Part shown: positions 61,560 through 64,000 of the stretch, piece by piece | Layout of the letters: every line of letters begins with the position of its first letter | Numbering within the stretch: position 1 is the stretch's first letter | Assembly (NCBI GenBank): GCA_037179385.1 | Contig: CM074187.1 | Span: forward strand, 16,059,450 to 16,123,449 | Origin: Holothuria scabra | Lineage: Eukaryota; Echinodermata; Holothuroidea; Aspidochirotida; Holothuriidae | Reading direction: 5' to 3' | DNA: 64,000 nucleotides | Notes under the pieces: generated by a model | Database searches by the model: none | What the model saw: the letters and a program-made list of their open reading frames with translations, nothing else | Told to the model about the DNA's origin: nothing | Made by a program: the position numbers and the translations under genes

Positions 61560-63560
61560 CCACTCTCATTTTATCTTTCTGCAAATTTGTTAAACTATGT
61601 CATATTGGAGTGGTGAAACAAATAAATGGAATGAAATGAAATGTTGGCCAAGTACTTGAAAATAGTACTGAAATGCAATGGGGGAGATTTTACTGTTCTA
61701 GATCTAATGTTGATTCCAAAGTCCAAATAACCTGAAAATTTCATGTTAAAAAGGTCCAAAAACACGAAGCGGAGTGCGATTTTGCCTTTCGTCCCAAAAG
61801 AGCTTGCATCGATAGGTTCGATAATAATTTCTCAAACGATGAAAATTGCCCTTGAAAATAATTACATAAATTTGTTAGGTGGAACTTTCCTAGATTATTT
61901 TAGTGTCACTCAATGGAACCCATTTCCGACCAAAATTATCATCACTATCAAAACATTTATCGGACAGAGCTTCTTGGCGCTTAGTGTGAACCACCTGACC
62001 ACGTGACATATTACCACTTGTGTAGACAGGGGGGCACAAGAGGGCCATGACTCTCCTCTTCATGCCCTCAAAAAATGAATGAAAAATAAAGAAATAAATA
62101 AATTACGAAAGTACTGTACGTTCGTCGTCTTGGCCTAGGCTGGCCCTATGCACTTCAAGGGTCATACTGTATAATTAGTAAACATATTCCAGGGTGGGTT
62201 CGGCATTTCTGTTGATTTCCAATGGGGCACGCACGCTGAGCCCGAACACTATTCAATACACTCAATCAGTGTTTACAAGCAAATGCCATCACGGCTGGGA
62301 GCCAAAAGAGTTGGTAAGACGCGCTCACTGAGCTCTATGCTATATAGCTCAGTGGGCGCGCTTACACTGTCGTCGCAGTGGACGGTAGGTTCCAATTTGT
62401 CTACTCTCTGCGTGCAACCGCACAAGCGTTAACACGCGCAACACCAAACATGCACCCATGTCTTTTTGCGCATGCTCTATGCCAACCAATGGCAACCAGT
62501 GACGTAGGCATCAACACTGCACTAGCCTCTAGCACAACAATCACCCAAAATCGATAGTTGATCGATTGCTCGCCGAAACCAATCAACCAAATGTCACGTA
62601 GGCCCACGGTATATTGATGCATCATACCCTGTTAGCAGGCGGTCTGTTGGCGGTCATTTGACCGACGGAGAGATATCGGAGGTCTGCTGGCTTGAAAAGT
62701 GCATGATGGGTAGAGAGTTTTTGTTAATTATCCCCACGCCCGTCAGCTAACCGTAGACCCAGACATTTTTCCGACGATGGACCCACAATGGGCCGTCAAA
62801 GGACCGATCAAATATTCCTGACTAGCTGGGAAAATTAGTTAGGCTACATGCAATGTTCAAAATACAATTACCGTTAAGCAGTGGAGTAGTGATCTAGTAA
62901 AGGAAATATAATATATAAAGAATCGAATGAAATTTCTTTATTTCAGGAAAAATACCTACGAAAATAGGGGAATATTCCACTTCAAATAGTAAAATAGGGC
63001 TGTTACTGATCAATGTCCGGGGAGTGTAATGTTTGTGAAAAACCACAGTCATTCAACTTTTGCTAGAGTTGCCGTTGAGGGAAATCTAACTTTCTTCTTT
63101 TCTAGACAATGATTAGCAGTCACTAAATACGTAATGAAAAATTGAAAATAGTGAAATGCACCGCCAACTAGTAATGATCAAGGGCAATATATACTGTGTT
63201 TATCTTGAGGGGACATGATGAAAGAGGTGAGTCATTGAATAAGGGTCTTTTCCAGGAGATCCTTGAAACTTTAGGGAGAAATGGTGACACCATAAAGAAA
63301 CATCTCGAACATTCTGCAAGAAATACCAGATATACCTCACCAGACATCCGGAATGACGCCTTGAGTTCAGCCATTAAGGCGGCAGTTAAGAATGGAGACG
63401 ATTTGTCGACTTTGTCTGATCCCCACACCAAGAACCTTGTGACGTCTTTGTAGCTTATTTGGAAACTTTCTGATCTTTCTGCAATTAACTCAGTTTTTTT
63501 TATTGAAGTGAACGTTTTATTGAAAAAGATAGTTCAAATTAACGACTGCTCAAATTCTAC
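61560..63560. other. No gene seen; tRNA-like relic at about 62338-62400
   Basis: 'atatagctcagtgggcgcgc' resembles a tRNA D arm/A box. 'cactgtcgtcgcagtg' forms a 5-bp anticodon-like stem and 'ggttccaatt' a poor B box. The fold is incomplete, so I call it a relic. The rest has only chance ORFs. Confidence 0.3.
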
Positions 63561-63564
63561 TTAA

Positions 63565-63720
63565 AAGCATAGGAAATGCCATTTCCGGCTGTCTGAGGGA
63601 TTGCAATATTTCAAAATTTTCTGTACGCTCCGCGCCAACTGATGGTGGCGCTCCGCTTAGATAGTCTATCGGTATGTTTGGCCCTCCCTGTCCAATAATC
63701 CTGGCTACGCCACTGCATAT
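63565..63720 (+). repeat. R2 short repeat, well-preserved copy
   Basis: Contains 'atgccatttccggctgtctg', 'ctgtacgctccgcgccaact', 'gatggtggcgctccgcttag' and ends 'cctggctacgccactgca'. It is the best reference copy of the family. Confidence 0.75.
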
Positions 63721-63724
63721 TACT

Positions 63725-64000
63725 CTATCTACTTTATTACACAGATGCATTAGTGGACACCGAATAGGCTACGTGGGGCATTTAACCATCCATGATGAAG
63801 CAGCGTTCGAAATTTGAAGGTAGCGCTCAAAATGACAATGGCAATTGCGTTTTTATGTAAAGGTTACACCGGAAATTACCTCATGGATAAGTGAAAATCA
63901 GAAATTACCCTGTTATAACGGTAAAATTTGGATGAATTATGATGGTAATTGTGGTAATTGCAGCAATTTCTTGGTTTTATTCCCCTTTGAAATTACATAT
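63725..64000. other. No gene seen
   Basis: AT-rich end of the window; repeated 'ggtaatt' words at 63930-63965. Confidence 0.4.

Overview
The window is nuclear DNA from a metazoan, most likely a marine invertebrate. An echinoderm or related deuterostome is my best guess from the general look of the repeats, but this is not proven. Coding density is very low. Short exons with GT..AG introns are scattered through AT-rich DNA full of decayed mobile elements. There is no operon structure, ribosome binding site or CRISPR array.

The one gene I can reconstruct is on the minus strand and spans 17307-49583. It has 13 coding exons of 51, 43, 368, 148, 197, 84, 121, 109, 144, 130, 138, 56 and 214 nt. 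They join in one frame with compatible phases to give 1803 nt, which is 600 residues plus a stop. The protein is a compact secreted ADAMTS-like metalloprotease: signal peptide, M12B propeptide, RVKR furin site, zinc protease domain (HEAGHLLGLRH, Met-turn AVMA), disintegrin-like cysteine-rich segment, and one C-terminal thrombospondin type 1 repeat. The residue after the third zinc histidine is Ile instead of the usual Asp.

The introns and flanks are built from mobile-element remains. Region 1-17 kb holds a Ty3/gypsy RT scrap (6.3 kb), a Penelope-like (PLE) scrap (7.8 kb), a hAT-like end (15.4 kb) and several families of unclassified short repeats. Introns 8-12 (17.5-36.4 kb) hold an L2-type LINE relic (26.0-27.2 kb), a 0.55-kb interspersed family and many copies of a short 'GGTGGCGCTCCGCTTAG' element. 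A palindromic TTCGAA/ACCGGT satellite lies at 38.7-39.45 kb. A tRNA-Gly-headed SINE has its fullest copy at 50.4 kb and tail copies elsewhere.

The stretch 47-56 kb is a PLE graveyard. It holds one nearly complete minus-strand element (RT plus GIY-YIG, broken by two frameshifts and one stop), two further GIY-YIG C-terminal fragments, and several PLE 3' tails lying against long (TA)n arrays. A minus-strand hammerhead ribozyme core at about 52184-52220 fits the dimer-type ribozymes known from PLEs. A 109-bp near-perfect palindrome lies beside one (TA)n array.

Upstream of the large PLE, 55.98-58.15 kb is a 2.2-kb, almost cytosine-free G/T repeat with higher-order structure. A 5'-truncated jockey/CR1-group LINE (58.15-59.67 kb) follows, then a 65-bp tandem satellite (60.87-61.44 kb). 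The remaining sequence shows no gene I can support.
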